A DNA stretch of 64,000 nt from Caldalkalibacillus mannanilyticus JCM 10596 (GCF_000615945.1 NZ_BAMO01000019.1:1-64000), one strand, 5' to 3'; counted from the first letter of the stretch, positions 1 through 10,994 are shown. Notes: generated by a model not told the origin, from the letters alone. Made by a program: numbers and translations.

Positions 1-68
1 GGATAGGCTCTTTTTTGTATAGGGTCTGTTTTAGAAATTCTGTTTATGTAACTAAACAAAATAAAAAG

Positions 69-248
69 TTTACTAAAAATATTGATAAAAAAAGTAAAGT
101 TCCCTTGTAATATAGTGATGTTTATCGATAAAAAGAACATGTAGAAACAATTTTGTCACTAAATTTAGAATTGTAAGCGTTATTATTATATGTTATGATG
201 AATTTGTTGATAAAATTTTAGTAAAAAACATATTAAAATTTACTAAAA
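69..248. promoter_or_regulatory. Three TTTACTAAAA repeats, likely LacI-family operator half-sites
   Basis: TTTACTAAAA occurs at 69-78 and 239-248, and its reverse complement TTTTAGTAAA at 216-225. The last two form an inverted repeat with a 13-base gap, lying between the promoter at 171-199 and the start of the LacI-type gene at 277. The repetition is seen directly. That the downstream regulator binds here, repressing itself and the alpha-galactoside genes, is inferred from position and from the usual palindromic operators of this family. Confidence 0.45.
171..199 (+). promoter_or_regulatory. Sigma-A type promoter overlapped by a CcpA cre box
   Basis: A -35 element TTGTAA (171-176), a 17-base spacer and a -10 element TATGAT (194-199) precede the regulator gene. 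The sequence TGTAAGCGTTATTA at 172-185 matches the cre consensus TGWAARCGYTWNCW with one mismatch and overlaps the -35 box. Carbon catabolite repression of the alpha-galactoside cluster by CcpA is therefore likely. The matches are by eye. Confidence 0.6.
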
Positions 249-267
249 AGATAGATAAAGATCGTGA

Positions 268-1296
<1,029 letters not shown>

Positions 1297-1363
1297 GAGA
1301 GTGTAGGGGCAGGGGCTTCTTCATAGTAGCATGGGAAGACAGATATAGCCGGTAAAGGAGGTG

Positions 1364-1534
1364 ATGAAATCGAGGTCAACCATGGTAGGACAGTTCAGGG
1401 AATATCGCAAGAGGTAAGGATCAGTGGAATCCTTAAAAAAGAAAAGAGTGATATATGACACTGCATTTGCCTTGGCGGTGCAAAATGAGTCCAGTGTGCA
1501 ATATCACCCTAAAAAAGCTAGATATTTATCATAG
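1364..1534 (+). other. Unrecognised small ORF with one in-frame TAA, overlapping a nested hairpin
   Basis: The gap at 1297-1601 between the regulator and the importer holds an AAAGGAGGTG motif followed by an ATG frame of 57 codons, interrupted once by TAA at 1415-1417. After the stop the frame encodes a basic peptide containing SVESLKKKRVIYDTAFALAV. The second half of the same DNA can fold into nested helices: GTGATAT (1448-1454) with ATATCAC (1501-1507), ACACTG (1458-1463) with CAGTGT (1492-1497), and CATTT with AAATG inside. The ribosome site is only about two bases from the ATG, which is poor. I do not recognise it. It may be a broken small gene, a structured leader for the importer, or chance. 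Confidence 0.25.
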
Positions 1535-1601
1535 CATATTTTTTGAGGTTATCCAAAGGAATGATGTGGAAAATTTCTAACAAGTACGAGGGGGAAAACA
1601 A

Positions 1602-2893
1602 ATGAAGAAAAATCTATATGTTGTTGTGCTACTTATCTTTTCATTATTATTTATGACGGCTTGTTCAAATGGGGGTACATCTGATAGCTCTTCCACTAAC
1701 GATTCAGAAGGAAAAGGGGATTCGAAACAACAGGTAACACTCACTCTTTTCACGACAATGGGCGGTGACTTAGAAAAAGAAGTACTCGAAAATATCATTG
1801 CTGAATTCGAGGCTCAACATTCACATATTAAAATAGACGCTAACTTTCCAGGAGGAAGCTATGAGGAGTTAATGCGTGTCAAAATGGCGGCAAATGATAT
1901 GCCTGACCTATTTGATACACATGGCTGGTCTAAGATTCGCTACGGTGAATATGTTGAGGATCTAAAGGATATGGAGTGGGTCAAAAATCTTGATCCTGCA
2001 TTAGACCTGATCGTAAAGGATGAAGATGGAAAAGTATATACGTATCCATTGAATCAAGCAAAAGATGGCATGACCTATAATGCCAATTTGTTGGAAGAGT
2101 ATGGAATTGAGCCTCCAACAACATTTGATGAGTTTATCACGGCACTTGAAGTGATTAAAGAAAAGAGCAATGGGGAAGTGGTTCCGCTATGGTTCGGGGC
2201 AGGGATAGTGGTGCTTTAGCTCAGTTCTTAGATCAAATGGCGACTCCATTACTTATTACAGATAGCGAAAATGCCTTCGGAGATGAGTTGCTTGCAGGAA
2301 CTTTTGATTGGTCGAATTATACCTATTTACCAGAAAAGCTAAAAGAAATGTATGAGAAAAAGCTAATCAATCCAGATGTTCTTACGGCAAGAAGCTCTCA
2401 AGCGGTTGATTTGATGGCACAAGGAAAAGTAGGTTTTACTTTCGTAGGTGGAGCGATCGGAACAGAAACGTCCAAGGTGAATCCTGATCGCCGAGTGGGA
2501 ATTGTGCCAGTACCTGCTATCCATGAGGGAGATCGTCCAAGCTGGATTGGTGGCGAACGATTTACATTATCTGTTTCAAAAAATTCCAAGTATAAAGAAG
2601 AAGCAAAACAATTTATTGAATTTATGACTCAACCAGAGAACGCTAAGAAAATGGCTGAAGCTACATCACTCCCAGCCGCTTTAACGAATGTCGAAGCAGA
2701 CAATTATTTTTCAGATTATTTCAAAAAATATAGCGATATTGAAGTTCAACCCTACTTTGACCGTGTGTACTTACCAAGTGGAATGTGGGATGTCATGATC
2801 AACACGGCTGCTGAATTATTAGCTGGTGCGCTTACTCCAGAAGGGGTATCGAAGATTATGAATGATGAATACCATCGCTTAAGAGCGCAATAA
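1602..2893 (+). CDS. Alpha-galactoside ABC transporter binding lipoprotein (frameshifted)
   Basis: This is a CUT1-type extracellular solute-binding protein of about 430 residues, similar in layout to MsmE. It starts with a lipoprotein signal peptide whose lipobox is LFMTAC (cysteine about residue 21), so the protein should be tethered to the outer face of the membrane. The reading frame breaks near the GGG at 2202-2204: frame one ends at 2219 and the protein continues in the frame open from 2189. One extra G restores the join WFGAGDSGALAQF. The two permease genes follow after a hairpin. No ATPase gene is nearby. The neighbouring GH36 enzyme points to melibiose or raffinose-type sugars as ligand. 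Confidence 0.85.
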
Positions 2894-2906
2894 TCGATGC
2901 TTATGG

Positions 2907-2932
2907 GTAGAGCAGGCAAGCGCCTGCTCTAC
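2907..2932 (+). other. Intercistronic hairpin between binding-protein and permease genes
   Basis: GTAGAGCAGGC (2907-2917) pairs perfectly with GCCTGCTCTAC (2922-2932) across a four-base loop. An A-run rather than a T-run follows, so this is not a canonical terminator on the plus strand. Its place between a highly expressed binding-protein gene and its permeases suggests an mRNA-stabilising or partial attenuation element, as is known between malE and malF. That role is inferred. Confidence 0.6.
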
Positions 2933-2965
2933 AAAAAAAGAAGCACGTATTAGGAGTTGAGAAGA

Positions 2966-3892
2966 ATGAATGTAGGGCTTCAGAAAGAACAACAGAGCCG
3001 TCCCTATAAGAAGAATAAAGTGGTCACCACGTTAAAGGACTCATTGGTATGGATGTATCTGCCTGCCTTGATTATGATCATTCTGTTCATCATCTACCCC
3101 TTTCTAAATGGAATCATCCTTTCATTCACAAACTGGAATGGATTTTCTCAGTCTTCAGATTGGGTGGGTTTTGATCAATATAGTCGAATGTTTAGCGATC
3201 CTATTACCTGGGTTGTCGTTAAAAACACGCTACTTTACGGTGTTGGAAGTACAATTTTACAAAATGTGATCGGCTTAGGTTATGCACTACTCCTGAACCA
3301 AAGTATTAAAATGCGTACTTTAACACGTACAATTATCTATCTCCCAGTTATCATAAGCCCTTTAATCATGGGATATATCTGGTATTTTGTTTTTGCTTAC
3401 CATGGCGGAGCTCTCAATGATGTGCTAATGTTCCTAGGCTTTGAACGGTCCAATCTATTGGGAAATCCAAACTTAAACCCTTATATTATTGTATTTGTCA
3501 ATACGTATCAGTTTGTTGGTATTGCGATGATTATTTACTTGGCGGGACTACAAAGCATTTCTAAAGATTATTATGAAGCCTCTAATCTAGATGGTGCCTC
3601 CAGTTGGCAACAATTTAAGAACATTACCATTCCATTGCTGATGCCTTCCATTACGATTAACATCGTCTTAAACATCATCGGAGGACTGAAATTATTTGAT
3701 GTGATTATTGCCCTTACTGGAGGAGGTCCAGGGAACGCATCCCAATCGATGTCGACGTTTATGTTTGATCTCTACTTCAAACGACAAGACGCAGGTTATG
3801 CAGCGACCCAAGGGGTATTCATGGCTTTTATCATCTTTATTTTCAGCGTAGCTGCCTTTCTTTACTTTAAACGCAAGGAGGTTGAAGCGTAA
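2966..3892 (+). CDS. Sugar ABC transporter permease, MalF/MsmF type
   Basis: This inner-membrane permease of about 308 residues has six predicted hydrophobic segments. The EAA-type cytoplasmic loop, which docks the ATPase, is seen as [20 protein letters not shown] at about residues 210-229. I prefer the ATG at 2966 because AGGAG (2952-2956) sits nine bases upstream; the in-frame TTG at 2957 directly abuts that site. It forms a heterodimer with the next gene product and takes sugar from the lipoprotein encoded upstream. The stop codon TAA overlaps the next ATG by one base, which implies coupled translation. Confidence 0.9.
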   Translation: MNVGLQKEQQSRPYKKNKVVTTLKDSLVWMYLPALIMIILFIIYPFLNGIILSFTNWNGFSQSSDWVGFDQYSRMFSDPITWVVVKNTLLYGVGSTILQNVIGLGYALLLNQSIKMRTLTRTIIYLPVIISPLIMGYIWYFVFAYHGGALNDVLMFLGFERSNLLGNPNLNPYIIVFVNTYQFVGIAMIIYLAGLQSISKDYYEASNLDGASSWQQFKNITIPLLMPSITINIVLNIIGGLKLFDVIIALTGGGPGNASQSMSTFMFDLYFKRQDAGYAATQGVFMAFIIFIFSVAAFLYFKRKEVEA

Positions 3893-4719
3893 TGAATCAT
3901 TCTCTAAGTAAAAAGAACATAGGGCTAACCGTTGTTGCTCTCCTCATTATGATGTTTCATTTTATTCCCTTTTATATTCTGCTGACAACATCTTTGAAAA
4001 TAAGAAGTGATTTTAGCTCCAAATGGGTTTTTCCAAACTATTTTACCCTTGAAAACTTTGTATTTGCTTGGGAGAAGGCAAACTTAGGAAATGCCTTTAC
4101 GAACTCCATGATCATCACAGCTTGTTCTGCCCTCCTGCTTATTGTTTTTGGGTCATTGGCAGCGTACCCACTTGCTCGCCGTAAGACAAAACTGAATCAA
4201 TTTGTCATGGTTCTCTTTGTTGTCATTATGGTTATTCCGCCTTTATTGGCATTAGTTTCTTTATACAAAATGGTTGTGAGTATGGGAATGATGAACACAA
4301 GAACCATTGCAGTATTAAACAATGTAGCTGGATTTATCCCCCTTACCATCTTCTTATACGCCGGTTTTATTCGATCCTCCATACCAAAGGAGCTAGAGGA
4401 GGCAGCGAAGATTGATGGTTGCAGTACACTGGGGATTTTTTATCGAATTGTGTTTCCATTGTTGAAGCCAGTCACAGCTTCCATTCTGATCATTGCATGT
4501 GTCTTTATTTGGAACGATTTTCAGTTTGCTATCTTTTTCCTCCAGAATAAAGAGGTGCATACTTTAACCGTTGCCTTATCAAGCTTTTTCTCACAAAGTC
4601 AAAACAATTTACATCTCGTTGCCGCTGCCGCCCTATTGGCGATGCTGCCGATGACCATTTTATTTTTATTCTTACAGAAATACTTTATTGCTGGTTTATC
4701 TTCAGGCGCTATTAAGTAA
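3892..4719 (+). CDS. Sugar ABC transporter permease, MalG/MsmG type
   Basis: This is the second permease of the alpha-galactoside importer, 275 residues long with about six transmembrane segments. The EAA loop is LEEAAKIDGCSTLGIFYRIV at about residues 167-186. Translation starts at an ATG overlapping the stop of the first permease and preceded by AAGGAGG. No ATP-binding subunit is encoded in the operon, which in Bacillales usually means that a shared MsmX-type ATPase elsewhere on the chromosome powers transport. Confidence 0.9.
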   Translation: MNHSLSKKNIGLTVVALLIMMFHFIPFYILLTTSLKIRSDFSSKWVFPNYFTLENFVFAWEKANLGNAFTNSMIITACSALLLIVFGSLAAYPLARRKTKLNQFVMVLFVVIMVIPPLLALVSLYKMVVSMGMMNTRTIAVLNNVAGFIPLTIFLYAGFIRSSIPKELEEAAKIDGCSTLGIFYRIVFPLLKPVTASILIIACVFIWNDFQFAIFFLQNKEVHTLTVALSSFFSQSQNNLHLVAAAALLAMLPMTILFLFLQKYFIAGLSSGAIK

Positions 4720-4800
4720 TAGGAAGGCTGCATAAACGAACAGAAGCCTTAAGCAAATAACAATATAGAACAATAAAGAGAGAGTAGGAGATGATTGGAG

Positions 4801-7038
4801 ATGCCAATTTATTTCAACAAAACAACAAAAGAGTTTCACCTGCAATCAAAAGGGATCAGCTATATTTTTAAGGTCCTCGAAAATAATCAATTAGGTCATT
4901 TATATTACGGTTCAAAAATAAGTCACAGGGAATCATTTTCTCATTTATTCAAGCTTCAGCAACGAGCGGGTCTTGCTTGTGTCTTTGAAGGAGATCAGAA
5001 ATTTTCGTTAGAGAATATTAAACAAGAGTTTCCGTCATATGGAACTACGGATTATCGAGAGCCAGCTTTTCATATTCTACAGGAAAATGGGAGTCGAACG
5101 ACTCATTTTGAATATAGCAGTCATGCGATTTATGCAGGAAAACCTGAACTAAAGGGGCTACCAGCGACTTATGTCGAACAGCCAGAGGAAGCCACTACAT
5201 TGGAAATATCCTTATATGATCAATGGCTGAATGCAGAGATTAAGCTTTATTACACTATTTTTGAAGAGATGAATGTGCTTGCAAGAAGTGCAGAATATAT
5301 CAACCACGGGACTCAAAAGCTTCAATTAAACCGAGCTTTAAGTGCTAGTGTTGACTTCCCAGATGCAAATTACGAGATGTTACATCTCTCAGGTGCTTGG
5401 TCTAGAGAGCGACATATTAAAAAAAGAAAGCTAGAGCCAGGTATTCATAGTATTACAAGTACACGAGGAACGAGCAGCAGCCAGCAGAACCCATTCCTTG
5501 CCTTAAAACGACCTGATACCACGGAAACTCAAGGTGAAGTTTATGGTTTTAGCTTGGTTTACAGTGGGAATTTCTTAGCTCAAGTCGAAGTGGATCATTA
5601 TGATGTTAGCCGTATCTCTATGGGGATTCATCCTTTTGACTTTAGCTGGCTGCTTGAGCCGGGAGAAAGCTTCCAAACGCCAGAAGTGACTTTTGTTTAT
5701 TCCAATACAGGCTTAAATGGAATGAGTCAGACATTTCATCAGTTATATAAAAAACGTTTGGTCAAGGGAGAATGGCGAGATAAAGTGCGCCCCGTATTAA
5801 TCAATAACTGGGAAGCTACTTACTTTGATTTTAATGAAGAAAGCATTCTCACTATTGCTAAGTCAGCGAAAGAATTAGGTGTGGAGCTTTTCGTGCTTGA
5901 TGATGGCTGGTTTGGAAAGCGAGATGATGATACTACTTCACTGGGAGATTGGTTCGTGGATAAAGAAAAACTGCCTAATGGCATAACAGGGCTAGCCAAT
6001 AAAATCACGGAAATGGGGTTAGCTTTTGGATTATGGTTTGAACCGGAAATGGTGTCCAAGATCAGTAAGCTATATGAAGAGCATCCAGATTGGATTATTC
6101 ATACAGTAGGTCGACATCAATCTCATGGTAGAAACCAATATGTTTTAGATTTTTCTAGAGCTGAGGTTGTGGATTATATCTTTGAAAGCATGTCTGCTGT
6201 TTTACGTGAAGCTCCGATTTCTTATGTGAAATGGGATATGAATCGGTATATGACAGAGATTGGCTCATACACGTTGCCTGCTGAGCGTCAAAGTGAGGTA
6301 GCTCATCGTTATATGCTAGGAGTATATGATCTCTATCATCGTTTAACGACTGCCTTTCCGCATGTTTTATTTGAATCATGTGCCAGTGGGGGATGCCGTT
6401 TTGATCCGGGAATGCTTCATTACGCTCCACAGACCTGGACAAGTGATGACACAGATGCCATTGAGCGCTTAAAAATTCAATATGGTACTTCAGTTGTTTA
6501 TCCTCTTAGCTCGATAGGGGCTCATGTATCTGCGGTGCCGAATCATCAGGTAAGACGTACAACGAGCTTAGATACAAGAGGGAATGTAGCCTACTTCGGA
6601 GTGTTTGGTTATGAGTTAAATGTAGATGAAATGACGGAGGAGGAAAAGGATACCGTCAAAAAACAGATTGCCTTTTATAAAGATACGCGTGAACTGATTT
6701 TACATGGCACTTTCTACCGACTTCGAAGCCCTTTTGATGGAGATGGAAATGTAACGAGCTGGATGGTGGTTTCAGAAGATAAAACGGAAGCACTGGTAGG
6801 ATATTATCAAGTGTTGGCCAGAGTGAATCCTGGCTTTAGATCCTTACGTTTAGAAGGTTTAAATCAGGAATGTGAATATCATATTGAGGGCATGGAAGGG
6901 ACGTATTACGGAGATGAACTAATGAATGTAGGGCTGCAATTAAATAACGAATTTTCTGGGGCGAGTCCTCTTTTTCCTGAAGAGCAGTATGGGGATTTCA
7001 CTTCACAAATCTTTAAATTAAATGCGGTTCAACGTTAG
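4801..7038 (+). CDS. Alpha-galactosidase, glycoside hydrolase family 36
   Basis: This 745-residue enzyme has the length and layout of the bacterial GH36 AgaA/AgaB type: an N-terminal beta domain to about residue 330, a TIM barrel, and a C-terminal beta domain. The nucleophile is D479 in KWDMNRYMTEIGS and the acid/base is the first aspartate of TSDDTDAIERL near residue 549, close to D478 and D548 of the Geobacillus enzyme. The substrate-binding LDDGWFGKRDDD is also present. There is no signal peptide, so it acts inside the cell on imported melibiose or raffinose-type sugars, releasing galactose for galK. I chose the ATG at 4801, ten bases after TAGGAG; an in-frame TTG lies at 4795. Confidence 0.93.
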   Translation: MPIYFNKTTKEFHLQSKGISYIFKVLENNQLGHLYYGSKISHRESFSHLFKLQQRAGLACVFEGDQKFSLENIKQEFPSYGTTDYREPAFHILQENGSRTTHFEYSSHAIYAGKPELKGLPATYVEQPEEATTLEISLYDQWLNAEIKLYYTIFEEMNVLARSAEYINHGTQKLQLNRALSASVDFPDANYEMLHLSGAWSRERHIKKRKLEPGIHSITSTRGTSSSQQNPFLALKRPDTTETQGEVYGFSLVYSGNFLAQVEVDHYDVSRISMGIHPFDFSWLLEPGESFQTPEVTFVYSNTGLNGMSQTFHQLYKKRLVKGEWRDKVRPVLINNWEATYFDFNEESILTIAKSAKELGVELFVLDDGWFGKRDDDTTSLGDWFVDKEKLPNGITGLANKITEMGLAFGLWFEPEMVSKISKLYEEHPDWIIHTVGRHQSHGRNQYVLDFSRAEVVDYIFESMSAVLREAPISYVKWDMNRYMTEIGSYTLPAERQSEVAHRYMLGVYDLYHRLTTAFPHVLFESCASGGCRFDPGMLHYAPQTWTSDDTDAIERLKIQYGTSVVYPLSSIGAHVSAVPNHQVRRTTSLDTRGNVAYFGVFGYELNVDEMTEEEKDTVKKQIAFYKDTRELILHGTFYRLRSPFDGDGNVTSWMVVSEDKTEALVGYYQVLARVNPGFRSLRLEGLNQECEYHIEGMEGTYYGDELMNVGLQLNNEFSGASPLFPEEQYGDFTSQIFKLNAVQR

Positions 7039-7098
7039 AGAGAATAGATCGTTAGAATCAGAAGAGAAAAAGGTTCGGAAAGAAAAGGGTGAAGGGAC

Positions 7099-8271
7099 AT
7101 GCAAGAACAATTACGCAGACAATTTGCAGAGCTCTTTGGACAAGGAGAGGAACCACGCCATTTTTTTGCACCTGGACGTGTGAACTTAATTGGTGAGCAT
7201 ACAGATTATAATGGAGGGCATGTCTTTCCTTGTGCCCTCAGCTTAGGTACTTATGCGTTGGTCAGAAAAAGGAAGGATACCAAGATAAAATTATTTTCTA
7301 CTAATTTTGATACAGAAGGTATGATCGAAACCAGCACCACGAACTTGAGATTCACACCTGAACATCAGTGGGCGAATTATCCACTAGGTGTGGTCAAGAT
7401 CTTTCAGGATTATAAGCTAGAGATTAAGCAGGGATTTGACGTCTTATTTTGCGGCAATATTCCAAATGGTGCAGGCTTGTCTTCTTCAGCCTCCATCGAG
7501 CTTGTTACAGCGGTTTTATTAAACCATTTGTACGATCTCCAACTAGAGATGATGGAGATGGTCAAAATGTGTCAACGTGCTGAAAATGAGTTCATCGGAG
7601 TTAGCTGTGGGATTATGGATCAATTTGCTATAGGCTTCGGGAAGAAAGACCATGCGCTCCTCCTCGATTGCGAAACCTTGAGGTATACGTATAGTCCGAT
7701 TGCTTTAGAGCAAGTGACCCTTGTGATTGCTAATTCTAATAAAAGAAGGGGCTTGGCGGATTCAAAATATAATGAGCGCCGATTTGAGTGTAGAAGTGCT
7801 CTAGAACAACTGCAAGCTGTGATCCATATTCATTCGCTCGGAGATGTAAGCCCTCAAGAATTTGAAAAATATAAGCATCTGATCCAGAATGAAACGAATC
7901 GTCGACGTGCTGAACATGCTGTATACGAAAACCAGCGTACCATTGAAGCCGTAGAAAAATTACAGGCTGGAGATCTCCATGGCTTTGGTCACCTAATGAA
8001 TGAGTCTCACCGTTCACTGCGGGATCTATATGAAGTAACGGGGGCAGAGCTTGATGCTCTTGTTCAAGCGGCGTGGGCGCAAGAAGGGGTTCTAGGCTCA
8101 CGAATGACTGGAGCTGGCTTTGGTGGATGTACAGTTTCCTTGGTGGAGAGTGACAAGGTTGAGAGCTTTATTCAGGATGTAGGAAAGGTGTATCGCCAAG
8201 CAAGTGGATTAGAAGCAGCTTTTTATAGAGTAGAAATCGGTGATGGAGCTAGGGAGTTACTACAGGATTAG
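7099..8271 (+). CDS. galK: Galactokinase
   Basis: Galactokinase phosphorylates galactose to galactose-1-phosphate with ATP, the first Leloir step. The 390-residue protein carries the galactokinase signature at residues 27-40 (GRVNLIGEHTDYNGG) and the GHMP ATP-binding loop PNGAGLSSSAS at about 122-132, plus the C-terminal GHMP motif MTGAGFGGCTVSL. The ATG follows a GAAGGGA site. The gene sits between the alpha-galactosidase and galE, as expected for an operon feeding released galactose into glycolysis. Length and motifs are complete, with no disruption. Confidence 0.96.
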   Translation: MQEQLRRQFAELFGQGEEPRHFFAPGRVNLIGEHTDYNGGHVFPCALSLGTYALVRKRKDTKIKLFSTNFDTEGMIETSTTNLRFTPEHQWANYPLGVVKIFQDYKLEIKQGFDVLFCGNIPNGAGLSSSASIELVTAVLLNHLYDLQLEMMEMVKMCQRAENEFIGVSCGIMDQFAIGFGKKDHALLLDCETLRYTYSPIALEQVTLVIANSNKRRGLADSKYNERRFECRSALEQLQAVIHIHSLGDVSPQEFEKYKHLIQNETNRRRAEHAVYENQRTIEAVEKLQAGDLHGFGHLMNESHRSLRDLYEVTGAELDALVQAAWAQEGVLGSRMTGAGFGGCTVSLVESDKVESFIQDVGKVYRQASGLEAAFYRVEIGDGARELLQD

Positions 8272-8287
8272 TAAAGGAGGAGAAATC

Positions 8288-9275
8288 ATGTCTGTATTAG
8301 TATGTGGAGGTGCGGGATATATAGGAAGCCATGCGGTGGCAGATCTGCTGGCTCAAGGGGAAGAAGTGATTGTTGTGGATAATCTCCAGACAGGGCACGA
8401 AGAGGCGGTAGCAAAAGGAGCTAAGCTCTATATCGGAGATTTACGTCATGCTGAATTTTTGGACGATCTTTTTTCTGCACATAAGATCGAATCCGTCATT
8501 CATTTTGCTGCGGACTCTCTTGTGGGAGAAAGTGTGCTTGAGCCTCTAGCCTATTATGAAAACAATGTCTATGGCACATTATGTTTGTTAAAAGCCATGA
8601 AAAAACACAAGGTGGATAAAATTGTATTTTCCTCCACGGCAGCTGTCTACGGTGAACCAGAACGTATTCCTATTCTAGAAACGGATCGAACGGAGCCCAC
8701 CAACCCTATGGTGAAACAAAGCGGGCGATTGAAAATATGTTGAAATGGTCGGAGCAGGCTTATGGAATAAAACATATTATTTTACGTTATTTTAACGTTG
8801 CAGGAGCACATATGACAGAGGAGATTGGGGAAGATCACATTCCTGAAACACACTTAATTCCTCTTGTTCTTCAGGTTGCTTTAGGCAATCGTGAGAAGAT
8901 CATGATCTATGGGAATGATTATGATACTCATGACGGGACATGTATCCGAGATTACATTCATGTCACTGATTTGGTAAGTGCCATCTCCTTGCTTTAGAGA
9001 AGCTAAGAAAAGGGGGAGAAAGCACAATCTATAACTTAGGGAATGGTAATGGCTTTTCTGTTCATGAAGTGATCGAAACCGCGAGAAGAGTGACAGGTAC
9101 AGCTATTCCGGCAGAGATCGCTCCGCGAAGAGCAGGAGATCCGGCTCAGTTAGTGGCTTCTTCACTTAAGGCGGTGCAAGAGCTGGGCTGGCAGCCACGC
9201 TATGCTGCCTTAGAACAGATCATTGAAAGTGCTTGGAAATGGCATAAGGCTCATCCCGCTGGATTTACCAAGTAA
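8288..9275 (+). CDS. galE: UDP-glucose 4-epimerase (two frameshifts)
   Basis: GalE interconverts UDP-galactose and UDP-glucose using bound NAD. The N-terminus shows the Rossmann motif [11 protein letters not shown] at residues 7-17 and the protein reconstructs to about 329 residues. The frame breaks twice. At 8704-8706 one missing C would restore [15 protein letters not shown], which includes the catalytic YxxxK motif; at 8981-8982 one missing C would restore the run into [10 protein letters not shown]. Both are single-base losses in C runs. The start is the ATG at 8288 after GGAGGAGAAATC; the longer upstream frame is not used. It lies between galK and galT. Confidence 0.9.
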
Positions 9276-9310
9276 GAGTGTCAGAGGAATGGAATGGAGA
9301 GGTGATGCAA

Positions 9311-10858
9311 ATGACCGTGAAAATAAATAACCTAAACATTAATATTTATGAAGAAATCGAACGTCTTTTACAATTTGGTCTAAAAAAAAGATTAATCGAA
9401 ACAGAGGATATGGACTATACGAGAAATGCGCTTCTAGCCGTCCTACAATTAGATGAATTTCTCCCAGTAGAGGTTGGAGCTGAAGAGCTAGAATCACCTG
9501 TTACCATATTAGAACGAATGCTAGATTGGGCAGCAGAGAATGATCGCTTAGAAGAGAATACGGTAACCTATCGAGACTTACTGGATACCAAGATCATGGG
9601 TTGTCTGGTATCCAAACCTTCTGAAATCCTCCGCACATTTCAACAAATATATCAAGAAGAAGGGGCGGATGCTGCAACAAAGTACCTATATGATCTATCT
9701 ATGTATTCACACTATATAAGGACAGATCGGATTGCTAAAAATGAACACTGGATTGTTTCGACGGAATACGGCGATATGGAAATGACGATTAATTTATCTA
9801 AACCGGAAAAAGATCCTAAAGCAATTGCGGCTGCCAAATTTATGAAGCAGAGTTCATATCCAAATTGCTTATTATGTAGAGAAAATGTTGGTTATGCTGG
9901 ACGCGTTAATCATCCTGCACGTCAGAATTTGCGTACCATTCCTTTACAGCTTGGAAAGGAATGCTGGCACCTTCAATTTTCTCCCTATGTCTATTACCAT
10001 GAACATGCTATTGTATTTTTAGATGAACATCTTCCTATGCAAATTACGAAAAAAACGTTTGACCGCTTAGTAAGGTTCACGGATCAGTTCCCTCATTACT
10101 TCCTGGGCTCCAATGCGGATCTTCCCATTGTAGGGGGATCGATCTTAAGTCATGATCATTTTCAAGGGGGAAAGCATATTTTCCCTATGGCTACGGCAGA
10201 GATGGAAGCAGAACATCGTTTTGCAGGATATGAGGAGGTTCGCGCAGGAATTGTTAAATGGCCCATGTCCGTCCTTCGGCTTCAAGCAAAGCGCTTTGAA
10301 CCGCTTGTCGAATTGGCTAACGATGTCTTAGAGGCTTGGAAAGGATATAGTGATGAGAGTGTAGATATTCTCTCACATAGTGGAGATACTCCCCATAATA
10401 CGATTACTCCTATTGCTAGAAGAAAAGGGGAACTTTTTGAACTAGATTTAGTGCTGCGAAATAACCGGACAACACCTGAACATCCTATGGGGCTTTTTCA
10501 TCCTCATGAAGAAGTTCATCATATCAAGAAAGAAAACATTGGGCTTATCGAGGTCATGGGTTTAGCTGTACTACCTGGTAGATTAAAAGAGGAAATACAA
10601 CGATTAACAGATATGCTGATCAATAATCAGAGAGAAGACGAGCTTAAAGATGACGAACTGGTCAGTAAGCATATGCCTTGGGTAAACAGCTTAAAAGAAA
10701 AATACTCAGATCTCTCCTTGAAAAATAAGAGCGATGTGATGGACATCTTAAAGCATGAAATAGGGCTCATCTTTGTCAACATTCTTGAGCATGCAGGAGT
10801 GTTTAAAAGAGATCAGAAAGGACAAGAGGCATTCAGACGTTTTTTAAAATCAATCTAA
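9311..10858 (+). CDS. galT: UDP-glucose--hexose-1-phosphate uridylyltransferase, Firmicute GalT2 type
   Basis: GalT transfers UMP from UDP-glucose to galactose-1-phosphate. This protein of 515 residues belongs to the longer class found in Firmicutes rather than the 350-residue E. coli class. The histidine-rich active-site segment is SHDHFQGGKH at about residues 281-290, and CLLCRENVGYAGRVNHPARQ precedes it. The ATG at 9311 is eight bases after GGAGAGG (9296-9302); the in-frame ATG at 9305 is too close to that site and the GTG at 9278 has none. It ends the Leloir operon and is followed by a terminator. Confidence 0.94.
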   Translation: MTVKINNLNINIYEEIERLLQFGLKKRLIETEDMDYTRNALLAVLQLDEFLPVEVGAEELESPVTILERMLDWAAENDRLEENTVTYRDLLDTKIMGCLVSKPSEILRTFQQIYQEEGADAATKYLYDLSMYSHYIRTDRIAKNEHWIVSTEYGDMEMTINLSKPEKDPKAIAAAKFMKQSSYPNCLLCRENVGYAGRVNHPARQNLRTIPLQLGKECWHLQFSPYVYYHEHAIVFLDEHLPMQITKKTFDRLVRFTDQFPHYFLGSNADLPIVGGSILSHDHFQGGKHIFPMATAEMEAEHRFAGYEEVRAGIVKWPMSVLRLQAKRFEPLVELANDVLEAWKGYSDESVDILSHSGDTPHNTITPIARRKGELFELDLVLRNNRTTPEHPMGLFHPHEEVHHIKKENIGLIEVMGLAVLPGRLKEEIQRLTDMLINNQREDELKDDELVSKHMPWVNSLKEKYSDLSLKNKSDVMDILKHEIGLIFVNILEHAGVFKRDQKGQEAFRRFLKSI

Positions 10859-10901
10859 ATCCCGCTCATTGAATTTTTGATAGTAAAGTATGTAGAGTGA
10901 G

Positions 10902-10945
10902 GCTGATCTTTCAATGATGTCATTGACATGGGAAGATCAGCTTTT
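10902..10945 (+). terminator. Rho-independent terminator of the galactose operon
   Basis: GCTGATCTT (10902-10910) pairs with AAGATCAGC (10933-10941), and inside it TCAATGA (10911-10917) pairs with TCATTGA (10920-10926) around a two-base loop, leaving a six-base bulge. A short T-run (TTTTC) follows. It separates galT from the arsenic operon. Confidence 0.8.
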
Positions 10946-10965
10946 CTTATTCGGCATCTTATATA

Positions 10966-10994
10966 TTGATATAACTATATAGTTATATTATAAT
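10966..10994 (+). promoter_or_regulatory. ars promoter with a 20-bp palindromic operator in its spacer
   Basis: A near-consensus promoter is visible: -35 TTGATA (10966-10971), a 17-base spacer, and -10 TATAAT (10989-10994). The spacer is almost filled by a perfect 20-bp palindrome, ATATAACTAT followed by ATAGTTATAT (10969-10988). ArsR/SmtB-family repressors are known to bind AT-rich inverted repeats over their own promoter, so this is the probable ArsR operator, released by arsenite. Confidence 0.8.

Noticed and set aside
3892-4719. A missing msmK/malK ATPase as evidence of a broken importer
   Set aside because: CUT1 importers of Bacillales commonly rely on one shared ATPase encoded elsewhere, and both such operons here lack it.
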